Source of the DNA: Anastatus disparis
Lineage: Eukaryota > Arthropoda > Insecta > Hymenoptera > Eupelmidae
Direction of reading: 5' to 3'
NCBI GenBank assembly: GCA_017163975.1
Contig: JAFFSR010000301.1
Coordinates: 1,550,001-1,614,000 of the forward strand
Length of the DNA: 64,000 nucleotides
Shown: one piece after another, positions 44,466-55,338 of the stretch
How the letters are laid out: each line of letters begins with the position of its first letter
Position numbering within the stretch: the stretch's first letter is position 1
Notes under the pieces: generated by a model
Told to the model about the DNA's origin: nothing
Database searches by the model: none
The model's input: the letters and a program-made list of their open reading frames with translations, nothing else
Translations under genes and position numbers: made by a program

Positions 44466-47145
44466 ATGGCTAGAACTTGTGATCACGATATGCTGTTCAA
44501 AAATTATATCATGCAGTCTGCGGAAAAAGAAAGCATTTATATATGTGATATTTAAGGCTTTCAAAGAATATCAGAGGATTCTTTTATTTTCAAAGAAGTT
44601 AGTCTCCTCAATTTTAGAAAAACAGCTTTACCTACAGTCTATATTTTCAAATCTCCAATTACATAGGAGGAACTAAATACAGAAGAAAAATGCATGGCTC
44701 AGTGGGTGGAAAGTTTTCATCACGGTATAGCATGGAATTCCAGAGAAATTTCATACCATCGTCTACAACGTGTTTCCCAAATCTGTTCGCAAGGGATCAA
44801 AAAATTATTCGTCAAAGGAGAGCAGAAAGTGCAATGGTTGAAAAATCTTTTACCAAGTGTGTAAGTAAAAATATATTTAAATTTTGTATATTAAAATTAA
44901 ACATTTTCTTAATACTTTTTATACTTTTTTATACTTTTTGCTTTCTCATAGAGAAAGCATTGCATCGATAAAAAAAATTTTGTTCTATTTTTTCATTAAT
45001 TTGTACATATTTAGACTCAGGGAGTCGAAAAAAGTGGTTTCCAGAAAATGTCTGTATGTATGTGTGTGTGTGCGTGCGTGTGTGTGTGTATGTATGTATT
45101 CAGTACGCCAATAAGATCTCGAGAACTACTCGATGGATTAACTTCAAATTTTGCATGCAATTTATTTTTTTGTCTAACTGGGGGGGAAGCTATTGAAAAT
45201 TGATCTTCTTAGCTCAGTTTTTTTTTAGAGCCATTTTAAGAATTTTAAAAAAATTTTAATTTTTCATTTTTTTGATATTTTACGTAAACTACTCGAAGAA
45301 TTTTCTTGAAAATTTGTATGAACATTATTTGCGACTGCCAAAAAAAGAAAAACTTTTACGAACTGATTTTCTTAGCGCACTTTTAATTTTAGAGCATTTT
45401 GAAAATTTTGAAAAAAAAATTTTTTTTTTCATCTATTTTTTATTTTACGACAACCATTTGATAGATTTGCTTGTAAATTTGTATGCAAGTTATTCGCTAT
45501 TGTCTAAAGAAAACAAGATTTGGAACACTTATTTTCTTAGTGTAGTTTTAATTTTAGAGCATTTTGAAAATTTTGGAAAAAATCTCTATTTTTCATTTTT
45601 TTTCTATTACACAAAAACCATTCGATAGATTTGCTCGAAAATTTTTATGGAAATCATTTGCAATGGCCTAAATAAAACAAGCTTTGAAAAACTTATTTTC
45701 TCAGTGCAGTTTTAATTTTAGAGCATTTTGAAAATTTTGAATAAAATTTTTCTAATTTTTTTTATATTTTACGTAAACTACTCGATGAAGGAGCTTCAAA
45801 TTATGTATGGGAATTATTTATGATTGTCAAAATAAATTGAACTTTTGAAAACTAATTTTCTTCAATTTTCTTAGCGCACATTTAATTTTAGAGCATTTTG
45901 AAAATTTTGAAAAAATTTTTTATTTTTAATTTCTTTTCTATTGCACAAAAATCACTCGATAAACTTGCTTAAAAATTTTCATGCAAATTATTCACTATTA
46001 ACTGAATAAATCAAGCTTTGGAAAACTTATTTTCTTAGCGCAGTTTTAATTTTAGAGCATTTTGAAAATTTTGGAAAAAATGTTCATATTTCATTTTTTT
46101 CTATTACACAAAAGCCATTCGATAGATTTGCTCAAAAATTTTCATACAAATTATTTGTTATTGCCTAATTAAAGCAAGTTTGGAAAAACTTATTTTCTTA
46201 GCGCAGTTTTAATTTTAGAGCATTTCGTAAATTTTGAATAGAATTTCACTTATTTTTTGGTATTTTACGTAAACTACTCGATGAAGTAGCTTAAAATTAT
46301 GTATAGAAATTATTTACGATTGCCTAAATAAAATGAACTTTTGAAAACTGGTTTTCTTAGCGTAGTTGTAACGTTAAAGCGTTTTGAAAATTTTAAAACT
46401 ATGTTTATTTTTCAATTATTTGGTATTTTTTGTAAACTATTCGATGAAAATGTTCCAAAATTTGTATGCAAGTTATTGGTTATAGTGTTAAGAAGACAAG
46501 CTTGGGAAAATTAATTTAATAAACGCATTTTTAATTTTAGAGCATCATAAAATCACATTATGCAAATGGCAAAAGTAAGAAAGAGTAAAATTTATATAGT
46601 TTTTGTAGGTATTAAGACAGCCTTCAATACAGAGGATAGGAACATTTATATTAAAATCGTATTTAAAAAAATAAAATCAAAATACTCTAACTCAATGCGC
46701 TCTATGAGAAAGCATTGCGCCAAAGCACTTGGCAGCGTTTTTAATACTTTTTTCATACTTTTTTATACTTTTTTATACTTTTTTATAGTTTTTTATACTT
46801 TATTCATAATTTTTATTATTTTTTTCATACTTTTTAATACTTTTTTCATACTTTTATATTATAGTTTATTTATTCTGTTTATTTTATTCGCAGGTCAATT
46901 TTAAATGTTGAAGATTTCGGCTGTCCAGCATTAGAAGAAATAATGAGTGATAAGCGCCACTTTTGCTTGAACCACGTTTCCTGTATAAGAAGAAAAAGAC
47001 CCGTGTGTGCAGTTAGTAATGCGATTGCTATACGAGCATGGCTACGAAAATACTTAAATAATAATGATAAAGATGAAGTTAATAATTATTCTAAACAAAA
47101 CAAAAAAATGAAATGTACATACTTATATTTTGCAAATCAATAAAT
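44466..47145 (+). pseudogene. Polinton accessory protein, copy B, two exons with a 2-kb intron
   Basis: Exon 1 (44466-44861) starts MARTCDHDML and contains FIFKEVSLL, VYIFKSPI, HHGIAWNSREISYHR, KKLFVKGEQKVQWLKNL; two stops (near 44555 and 44663) spoil it. Donor GTAAGT at 44862; acceptor TTTATTCGCAG near 46893. Exon 2 (46894-47145) reads VEDFGCPALEEI, CLNHVSCIRRKRPVCAVSNAIAIRAWL, then a Lys/Asn-rich tail and TAA. The order and Cys/His pattern match copy A at the other end of the element. The intron is filled by tandem repeats. Confidence 0.65.
45110..46550 (+). repeat. Tandem repeat, about 9 units of about 164 bp, in the intron of copy B
   Basis: Each unit contains ACTACTCGATGAA (or CCATTCGATAGATT), ATTTTCTTAGCGCAGTTTTAA and TTTTAGAGCATTTTGAAAAT. 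Unit starts fall near 45121, 45287, 45450, 45615, 45778, 45950, 46113, 46272 and 46435. Two subtypes (CTACTCGATG.A and CCATTCGATAG) alternate irregularly. The array is bordered on both sides by TATACTTTTTT minirepeats and a GCTTTCTCATAGAGAAAGC palindrome (near 44938 and 46700). A (TG)n tract lies at 45061-45090. Confidence 0.85.
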
Positions 47146-47590
47146 TAAAAAAATTTTTTTATCATTATCTTATTAAAATACTATAATAATTGTATTTCTA
47201 AAAAGAAAAAATAATTGTATGTGATTTCAAAAATAAAAATTTTATTAATAATTATTATAATTTCATTTAATATTCCCAAATCAACTACTATTTTTAATTA
47301 TAATAAGTATATTTAAGTGAAAAATTTTTTTTTTTTTATAAAATAGATTATATTACAGGAAGGCTTATGAAATAAACAAGTTTAAGATTTTATGAACAAT
47401 TATTTTTTTTTTCTATTGAATTAAAATTTTTATTACATATACATATTTTCCGTCAGCTACAAAATTCTTTTTACATTTACATAAAATACATATACATATA
47501 CATAAAATTTATTTTTCAATACAATTTTCTAATCAATTCACGTGACATCTTATTTTATAACGAGACCACTGCATGCTGAAACTGTTCCCT
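47146..47590. other. AT-rich spacer, no gene
   Basis: A/T runs between the end of accessory gene copy B (plus) and the end of the spliced gene (minus). The two genes converge here, so this holds their 3' UTRs. AATAAA-like sequences occur on both strands. Confidence 0.5.
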
Positions 47591-47597
47591 CATCATC

Positions 47598-48604
47598 CTA
47601 TGTTGATTTAGGGAATCTGGCATTCTCATAATCCTCCTGGTTTGACTGAGGGAGCCTGGCATTCATCATAATTTTTTTTCCTGAGTTTTTAAGTCGCAAG
47701 ATTCGTCTTGTAGGAGGAGGTCTATTCTCCTGAAGAGAAGTACTGCCATGTATGTCTGAAAAAAGATAAAAAACATTAATTAGTTATTTAAATGAATAAA
47801 CCTATGTGGATTAAATTATTTTTTCATTTTTTAATACTTACTCATCTTAAGTCCCGATGGTCCAGGTTTCGGCGAATTTTCCCGAGCGGGAGTTGTTGCT
47901 TTCTTCGATGCTAAAACTGAAGAAATAAATTAAATATTTTATTTGTTTTGCTATTTTCTTTTTTTCTTTTTTTTCTTTTTTCACTTACCCTGAAGACCTG
48001 AAGGTCCGGCTATCGGTGAGTTATCCTGAAGAGGAGTGGCTACAACCTTCTTTGATTCTGAAACAGAAACAATATATTAAATTTAATATAAAAATTCAAT
48101 TTTGAATCGTGTAATAAGTAAATAAAAATTACCTTCTGCGTTGTAGAATGTCCTGACCGTTTTCGATTTCTTTGAGTGGCACGAGGAACAAGTGGATGAG
48201 GTGCCACTAGAACTCGAACTCGAGCTGGACGTCCTGACCCTCGAAGAGCCCTTTCTTTTTAATGTGCGTTTCACTGGACTCAGGCTTGGGCTCAGGCTTG
48301 GGCTCGGGTTCGGCCTTGGGCTTGCCCTAGGGGTTTTCATCCCCTCAAATAGTTGCTGCATTGATGCGCTTACCGGTGGTGGTGGCACTAAAACAAGAAA
48401 AAAGATTAAATTATAAAAAATAGAAAAAAAATTTTTTAATTATGAGAAAATAATTATTAAAAAATAAATACACTTACGTGCTCTAATGGCATCCATTGCC
48501 CAACTCAAATGATCCATCATTACTAATAGTAATGAGCCATTCCTCGTCAGCCATTGAATGCGATCCCGCCTGACTTGGATACTTTTTTTCGTTTGGCTAG
48601 GCAT
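47598..48604 (-). CDS. Intact five-exon gene of unknown function, 227 codons, all introns phase 1
   Basis: Exons on the minus strand: 48478-48604 (ATG at 48602), 48133-48387, 47989-48057, 47842-47916, 47598-47755 (TAG). All four introns are 70-90 bp, GT-AG (GTAAGT, GTAATT, GTAAGT, GTAAGT; acceptors end TTTTAG or TTCAG), all in phase 1, and the spliced frame has no stop. The protein is basic and disordered: an N-terminal helix-like part (VRRDRIQWLTRNGSLLL), a Pro/Ser repeat (NPSPSLSPSLSP), KRTLKRKGSSR, a Ser run, CSSCH, then two related modules (SKKVVATPLQDNSPIAGPSG; SKKATTPARENSPKPGPSG) each encoded by one exon, and a Lys/Arg-rich end. Perhaps nuclear. Not recognised as any family. Confidence 0.7.
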
Positions 48605-48609
48605 TATTT

Positions 48610-49320
48610 TTTTTTAAATTTACTAAAGATCAATCCAATGAAAACTTACCGAAGCTTGGGAGAAGACTGGATACTGAACATGACATGTGCCCTGGTATTT
48701 ATACAAAAAAAATTTACAAAAATTACCTACCTACAGAAAAAAATTTTTTGACAATCCTCCGAGTATTTTCTACGCCCTCTCTTTCATCTAAAAAAGAATG
48801 CATTCGCAAAGGGCTTCGTTCTCAAAATTAAATGACCCATATATCGTTTTAGGAAAAGAGTAAAAGACCTTTTTTCTCAAAAAAAGATAAAATAAGATAA
48901 CAGGTGACTTTCAAAAATATAAACCTGTCAAGAAAATCTTTTCTGAAAAGAAAAAATTCACCAATAACCTTATTTTTTTAACTTAATAAAATTTCAATTT
49001 TTAAAGAAATAGGTAATTTGAAAGAAAAAAGATCGTAAGATTATAAACATCAAAACCAAAAAAAAGGTTTCTTTTCTCAGTAAAAGAAAACATATTTTTA
49101 CGAAAAGGAAAAAAAAGGTCTCTTTCCTACAAAATAAAAACAAGTGACTTTGAATAGTAAAGAATTGTGAAAGTGACCAAAGGGAAAATATCTATCGATC
49201 AGAAGCATGTGGGTTAAAGAAACTGTTATAGAGGTGAAACAGAAAAAAACATGCAGTGGTGAAACAATGACGTGACCGAAAAAAAAGAGAGCCAGCTACA
49301 ATTTTTACGTTTTTGCTATT
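48610..49320. other. Noncoding right part of the Polinton
   Basis: Purine-rich AAAGAAAAAAG-type sequence without a credible frame. Includes the likely promoter region of the five-exon gene (immediately upstream of 48604), but no clear TATA box. Confidence 0.4.
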
Positions 49321-49326
49321 TTCGGA

Positions 49327-49593
49327 TCAGTGGTTTATGGTATTTAGGGTTTTCTGTGTATGCCTGAACTCAGACATTAGGCGCCTCATGTATCCTTCAG
49401 CGTTGCGTAAAGCGCCGATTGCATTAAGATTATCGGAGTAATTAGAGTCCGTTTTCAGCACACTGACTGCGCCGACTAAGTGGCGTTGCGTGGAAGCGAA
49501 AGAGAAAGGGTCACTAGCAAACGTAAAGTTTTTCGGTGGACGGAAAGTCTTTTTTGTAGCGCTTCCCACTATGCGTTTTTTTGAACGTCGCAC
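49327..49593 (-). CDS. Small basic hypothetical ORF, 88 codons
   Basis: Open from a GTG at 49591-49593 to TGA at 49327. No ATG lies before codon 68, and an in-frame TAA sits just upstream, so either the start codon is mutated or this is part of a spliced gene. Content is not low complexity (RRSKKRIVGSATKKTF, LKTDSNYSDNLNAIGALRNAEGYMRRL). Lies in the right end of the Polinton, same strand as the five-exon gene. No family recognised. Confidence 0.35.
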   Translation of the reverse strand: MRRSKKRIVGSATKKTFRPPKNFTFASDPFSFASTQRHLVGAVSVLKTDSNYSDNLNAIGALRNAEGYMRRLMSEFRHTQKTLNTINH

Positions 49594-50214
49594 AAAAATT
49601 TACCTGCTTTTAGGAAAGAAGGAAAAGAATGTCCTTTCTCTTAATGCAGTACACTGTGTGTGTTCTTTTTTGAGTCGCAGGTGCATGAAAATAATGAATC
49701 ATGCAACTTTCAGGATATAATACATAAGGAAACTATAAATTTGACTTCCAATATATTTTTTTTCAAGTCACTGTTTTTATACTCTGTCTTTATATTTTTG
49801 AAAGAAAATCTTTTTTGAGAAAAAAATTTATTGTAAGCGTCAGCTATCTTTTTTCATCTTGCTTTAAAAAAAGAGAACTCTTATTTGTAAAAGATAAGGA
49901 AAAATATTCCTTAACCAAAGAAAAAATATCTATCAATCAAAAGAAGGTGGCGTCAAGAAAAAAAGTCATAGAGATGAAAAAAAGAGAAACATGTAATCGT
50001 AAACATTAATCTTTCAAAAGAAAAAAAACATCTTGGGACTCCCTGCCGTATGGGGCCACCTTCAAATCAAACAAAGAAGAGGCAACTCTCATGGGTTTAC
50101 ACACATATTGGGTTCTAAATCACATGGTGTAGGAAAGGGTGGGCGTGAATAAAAACTGAAATTCAAAAAATCGCTCGAAGAAGGGGATACTCTTATAGGC
50201 TTATACACACGTCG

Positions 50215-50289
50215 GATTTTCGATTACTTTGAGGAGAGAGGGGGTGATCCAGAATGAAGGTGATTCGGTATGCCTATAGCTTATCTACT
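50215..50289. repeat. Polinton right terminal inverted repeat
   Basis: Inverse of the left repeat, ending ...ATGCCTATAGCTTATCTACT, then GATATT. Confidence 0.9.
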
Positions 50290-51161
50290 GATATTTATTT
50301 AAATTTATTATAAACGTTGTACAAAAATCTTAACAAGTGAGTCGCGCGAGTTTACAGTGATAAATTGAAGAAACCTCAGTAGCACTTTATTTATTATTCG
50401 TTCGATTAAAAAAAGGAATAAATTCTATTTTTATTGTTAACACGCCTTTTTTTTGTAGCAAGTTGTATTAAGTTATGATTTATGTTGAAATGACTTGTTA
50501 AATTAAGCGCGCAATTAAGTTAAATTATTTCCCTTGTAATAGAATTTTAGAGGAAATAAAATGCGAGTGCAAGTGTTTTGATGTTACAATTCTATGCTTG
50601 GTTTATGTGCAAAGAAAAAAAGGTGTTACCCTTACGAGGTCTAGCTACGGACTAATTGACGATAAATCTTTTTCGCTGCAAGGTAGATGCGAATTTTGAA
50701 AAAGAAAAGAGACAAAAAAAATAGAACTTGCTAAACTTTAAAAGAGTCCCATTGGCCAGTTTGGCCGTGAGAAACTCTTCAAAGTCTCAGATTTTTTGAC
50801 AGAGGATATCTTCTTATCGCGCCTAAAAGTGCTGAATAGCATTCACGCCTCGTTAACTGACTTGGTTTTACGAATATAAAGAGACTTAAAATTATTCCTT
50901 AAAATTAACTATTCAATATAATACACATCTTAATCACATTTTATAATTCATTTTATTTAATTTTTATTAATACACGTTTAAAAAAAATATATGTTACCAG
51001 GAGAATGAATTGCAAATATTGCATGTTTATATGCATGCATAATGTATATGTGTACATATATTTTCATATATGTACGCACATATAACAAAAGGTTAAAAAA
51101 AGAGAGTTAAAATGAATAGTAAAATTTTTATTTATACATCCGGAATCATGCGGATGTAACA
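50290..51161 (-). repeat. Gypsy 3' LTR, proximal part (right of the Polinton)
   Basis: Begins with GATATT (50290-50295), the second copy of the duplication, and ends ...GGATGTAACA at 51161. The part to 50628 is nearly the same as 63670-64000. Joined with 28993-29278 minus one duplicate, the LTR is about 1.15 kb. Confidence 0.85.
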
Positions 51162-51191
51162 CCCCCACCGTGAAAACAAAGCAATGAGATT

Positions 51192-52931
51192 TTAATTGTT
51201 TTGCTTTAGGGTTCCCAACAGTTTGAGCTCGATGTCTCGGATAGTTTTTCTTGATGGTGGTATGGAGTTAGATCTGCTGACGCCTCTTCTTGTCTGATTC
51301 AACGATTTCATGGATCCGTTGTTCGTACCACGTTCTGACGTTTTATCTTTTTGCATATGTTCTGTTTTGGTGTCAAAGATTAGTTTGGTTACTTGGCATA
51401 TCAGGATGATCATTAATATTCCTGCCGAGATTTGGCCAAATTTTTTAAACCCGTTCCACATTTTGTTGAGTGTGGATTCCATCATTGTTTCCATTTCTTC
51501 TGGCGTCAACAGGATGTTAAACTTTACAGAGCGCGTCCTTGCTTCTCTGTCGTTAAGCCGTCTCGCTATTGCTTCTAGCATCGGAGGCTTTTCGGCTGGA
51601 AAGATCGAATGTTCGCGTAGATTTTGCAGGTCTTCCAGTGTGTATATTCCATTTTCCCAAAACTTCTGAGATGCTGGCGTGTTTCCAGGTCGGTTGGGCA
51701 ATTGGTTTTAGAGTTTGCGGTAGGTTTACCTCCGTCGCTGTAACGTGAATCTTAAACCATTTCTCGCTGATTTTGAAGATACTTGGTATAAGTGTGTTGC
51801 AATCTCTAACCGTTCCCATTTGTGCTAGCACCTTGCTGATAGGTTTGGCGAAGTAAGCTTCGCCATCGCAAGTCACTGGTACTTCGTAGTAGCATTGTTC
51901 CGTTTTTCTTATTTTGCAGGATCGTGGTACACATTGAATGATGTGGGCGACTTCTCCTGCTGCTATGGCTAAATAACCTTGCTTCTTCATGACTTTCATG
52001 GCAAAAAGGTCTGGGTTTGAGAACGCCAGAGGTAGAGCATTTTCTATGATTTGCTTCTCCAATATACATCGGTGCAGGACTATGTCACGATATAGTGATC
52101 CTAGTTGTTTATCGAGATGTCTTCTGAGATTCATTATTTTTGCGTTAAAATATGTAGTAAGGATGATATCTGGTACCACCAAGCTTTTTCGGGTGGTGAA
52201 TAATTTGCCTCTTGTGGTTTCTAAAATGAATAGTTCTGTTTGATCTGTTTTAATTAATTTATATCCGCATAGCATCTCTTCTCCAGTTTTGGTTAGACCA
52301 AAATTTATCTTCCCAGTTGAATTTGCATCTACCGCTGGTGTAGCTGCATTGAGTTCTGGTGCTTAGGATCACCATATTCTTTTTTTTTTATCTACGGTGA
52401 CCTCGTAGTCTGTTGCTTTGATCTCCAGTTTTGCAGTTACGACTACTTTTTCGTATTCATACCCATTATCATTGTAAGTTGTACCCTCACCATATCCGTT
52501 TGCATCCAATCTTCCGGCGACTGTGACAGACCTTCTATTGGTTGCGTTCACCAATAGATTATTTATTATGGAACGTCCATATTTATACTGGCCATATCTA
52601 ACAAGATCTTCGCATGCTTCTCTCGTTGCAACTCCATGAATATTGTAGAGCCTCCTTTTACCTTCAAGTTGTGTGAATGCATACCGCAATAGGTAATTTA
52701 CTGCTTCACTTTTATTCTACATTGGTAGGCTCGGATCTTGAAGTATTGAGTATTTTGTAGCAGCTGGAAATATATTTCTTTTTCAGCAGGTTCTGCGTTG
52801 GATTGCACGCAGTCTCCGACTTCTGTAAGTGCTATAGTTTTTATGTTGGGGGTGGCAGATCCGCATATGTCGTAAAAGTGACGGCGACTCGGATATAAGT
52901 GTACAAAAAGAACATTAATTTGCAGTTCATC
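51192..52931 (-). pseudogene. env: Gypsy env: retrovirus-like glycoprotein, frameshifted
   Basis: A hydrophobic start near 52931 fits a signal peptide. A frameshift follows, then ectodomain pieces 52369-52689 and 51553-52275 with many Cys (HRCILEKQ, QCVPRSCKI, ECYYEVPV-type blocks), and a C-terminal frame (51192-51701) with one strong membrane segment (FGQISAGILMIILICQV) and a Ser/Arg-rich tail. Layout and the AGEV..I.QC / CYYEVPV pattern remind me of chuvirus-type (class III-like) glycoproteins captured by insect LTR elements rather than of the classical gypsy fusion protein; this is inference. Frameshifts near 52850, 52320 and 51690 prevent expression. Confidence 0.55.
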
Positions 52932-53579
52932 CTCCTATAACAAAGAAAAATAGCTTAAGATTATTCGCAGGCTCATTAATTTACGCTGATACAGGTATGG
53001 TTATTATGTTGCGTAGTTACAGTTAATTGAGGTTATAAGCATTTGTACTCAATCACTAAGATAAATTTTAAACATGCGTGATTAAGTAAAGTGAATTCAC
53101 CAACTTGATTAAGTTTCTTATTCGTTATTGAATAAAAAAGAAAAATTTGGATATGCATACGTATCATAAAGCAAAGAAATCGGATGATAAAAAAAAATAA
53201 TCCGCAGATTTACGTTAATTATCGTTATGTGTATTCACTTTAAGAAATCTTTAGTCAAATGTAGAGTTCTGATCATTATCGATCGAACTTTCAGATCTTA
53301 GTTTTGCTAAGCGCAATTTATTTGAGTGTACAATTTTTGTAGTGTTTTTAAAAGAAATTCTAATATTTCTAACATTTTCTAATATTTCGAGAATTCTATG
53401 TGGCTCGGTATACTGCGGTTGAAATTTCCTTTTTCTAGGTTCTATTAATAGCATTACGTGGTCATTAACTTTAAAATTACACGGGTTTAACTTTCTATCG
53501 TAATATTCCTTAGAACGTCTTTTCACGTTATTCAGATTTTCTTTAGCTAATTCGTGTATTTCTAACAATTTTGATCTTA

Positions 53580-54240
53580 CAAGGAGAGTGCATTGCATTT
53601 GGGTCTCGGATTTTCTCCCAATTTTGAATTATTTCTTCTTACATAAAATCATGAAAAAAGCCGCATCCATTCGGTCCAACGCTCGATTTTTTCCGAGTTA
53701 TGAGCAGTTTTGTATGTTTTTTAAAAAAAAATCCATCTGCCTTATAGTTTTACTGTTTTCGATATACTTATTCAATAAGGTTTTTACTTATTTCATTTTA
53801 ATGCTGAGATTGAAACCTATCAATTAAAAAAAAAACGTGTCCAAAAATCTCAAGTTGTTCATAGGTTATGAAGGGATGAAAATTAAAATGAAATTCAGAG
53901 TAAAATACAGCATTAATTTTCTATGCATATTTTCAACTAAATATTTGCCCTATTTTTATTTTCTTATAACTTGTAAACAGCTTGAGATTTTTGGACACTT
54001 TTTTTTTAATCGATAGGTTTTAATCTGAACTTTAATATACAATCCGTAAAAACCTTATAGAATAAGTAGTTCAAAAACTGTAAAACTATAGCAAATGCAA
54101 ATTTTTTAACAAAACTGCTCATAACTCAGAAAAATTCGCGTTGGACCGAATGGACGCGGCTTTTTTCGTGATTTTATATAAGAAAAAATATCCCAAAGTT
54201 AGAAGGAAATCCGAGACCCAAATGCAATGCACTCTCCTTG
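53580..54240. mobile_element. TIR MITE with TTA target duplication in the integrase
   Basis: TTA (53577-53579) CAAGGAGAGTGCATTGCATTTGGGTCT... and ...ATGCACTCTCCTTG (54240) TTA (54241-54243). Arms of about 270 bp carry inverse copies, e.g. CCATTCGGTCCAACGC at about 53668 and GCGTTGGACCGAATGG at about 54139. TTA duplication fits PIF/Harbinger- or CMC-type non-autonomous elements. Confidence 0.85.
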
Positions 54241-54829
54241 TTAGTCTAGTCCAATAGTCATAATAAGTATCGGTAGTATTTTCTCTCAATATCGCCCTCG
54301 CTGATGGAACGCGTGCTATCTTCCCATAAACGCATTCGTACAAGGTGAGCTTCGTCCCTTCATGGACGTTTTTCATTAATGAACTGATAAAATTTGCACC
54401 TTGATCCGTCAGGACTCTCTTGGTGACCCATGAATAAAAACAAATCGTTTCAGAAAAGCATCGTCAATTGCCGTTGACGTAGTTGAATCTAAAGGGACAG
54501 CTATACAAAATTTTGCTAGCAAATCTTGCATCGTCAAATTGTACATGTTCCCATTTCTGATCTTATCCAATGGACCTACGATATCTAACGAAATCTTTTC
54601 GAAGCTAGAACCTGGTGTGTCTGTTAACACCATAGGTTACCTAACCTTATTTCTAACTAGTTTATTTAATTGACAAGTGCGGCAAGCGTTGATAAAATTT
54701 TGGATTCCCGCTTTCATATTTGGCCAAAAATAGTGTTGCCTAATGCGGTTATATGGACAAATCTTTAAAACTTTTAATTTTCTCGTGATGCTTTTGAAAA
54801 GTCCTTTCACGACTGCTAGTGGTTTGCCG

Positions 54830-55110
54830 CATGATGCACACTATCTAAACTGGGCTCACACCTTTCGGGCAATCCTGTGACTCTATTTCTGATAGATTTG
54901 GTAAGTGTGCCATCAACGGCACAGTAGATATTTCTATAAAACGTAAATTTTTACATACATAAAATTATGTAATTTTTCATACATAAAAATTTACGTTTTA
55001 TAGAAATATCTACTGCACCGTTGGTGGCACACTGATTAAATCCATTAGGAATAGAGTCACAGGATTGCACAGAAGGTGTGAACTCAGTTTAGATATTGTG
55101 CATCATGCGG
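54830..55110. mobile_element. Hairpin MITE in the integrase, about 280 bp
   Basis: CCGCATGATGCACA, TATCTAAACTG, TCACACCTT..., GTGCC, TAGATATTTCTATAAAACG in the left arm return inverted in the right arm, around a short AT centre (54955-54985). It separates the zinc finger from the catalytic core of the integrase. Confidence 0.8.
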
Positions 55111-55338
55111 AAACTCAGTAACAGCTACAAAATGACTCGCCACTAATACATAAAAAGTTTTGAAGATTTGCCCATATGTCTTTGAAATACCTTTATGGCC
55201 GTTTATTGGTGACTCGTGAATTTCGCGTATAATTTGTTCACGCAGATCTACTTCTGGTATTTGTATCAAGTTTTTACAGATTATTATCTTAGTTTGAGAA
55301 TCTGAAAATACATCTCTTAACAGATCGACAATTTCACT

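Larger units (their letters stand above)
29279..50289. mobile_element. Polinton/Maverick (adintovirus-like) element, 21,011 bp, nested in the Gypsy LTR
   Basis: Target duplication GATATT (29273-29278 and 50290-50295), termini 5'-AG...CT-3', and terminal inverted repeats of about 75 bp (AGTAGATAAGCTATAGGCAT... at both ends). 6-bp duplications and AG ends are established Polinton traits. Gene content fits: accessory protein, major capsid, small ORF, penton, protease and PLA2-like protein on the minus strand; ATPase, a conserved hypothetical, a fibre-like gene and an integrase remnant on plus; PolB on minus; a spliced accessory gene on plus and a spliced small gene on minus. About 5.5 kb is later insertion. 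Confidence 0.95.
53251..55269 (-). pseudogene. pol: Gypsy pol: integrase, cut by two MITEs
   Basis: Zinc-binding HHCC start (HESPINGHKGISKTY, 55084-55269), core with the first catalytic Asp in KISLDIVGPL (54409-54633) and LTMQDLL, FIHGSPRES, then 54119-54376 (ECVYGKIARVPS), and the C-terminal GPY/F-like part (53251-53598: YYDRKLNPCNFKVNDHVMLL, PHRILEILENVRN) ending in TGA at 53251. MITEs at 54830-55110 and 53580-54240 and a frameshift near 54400 inactivate it. It would integrate the element. Confidence 0.8.

Noticed and set aside
45272..46904. Phe/Leu/Tyr-rich frames in the tandem array
   Set aside because: They lie in the intron of accessory gene copy B and read through AT-rich repeat units.
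49815..50009. 64-codon Lys-rich frame
   Set aside because: Low-complexity translation of purine-rich DNA near the Polinton right end.
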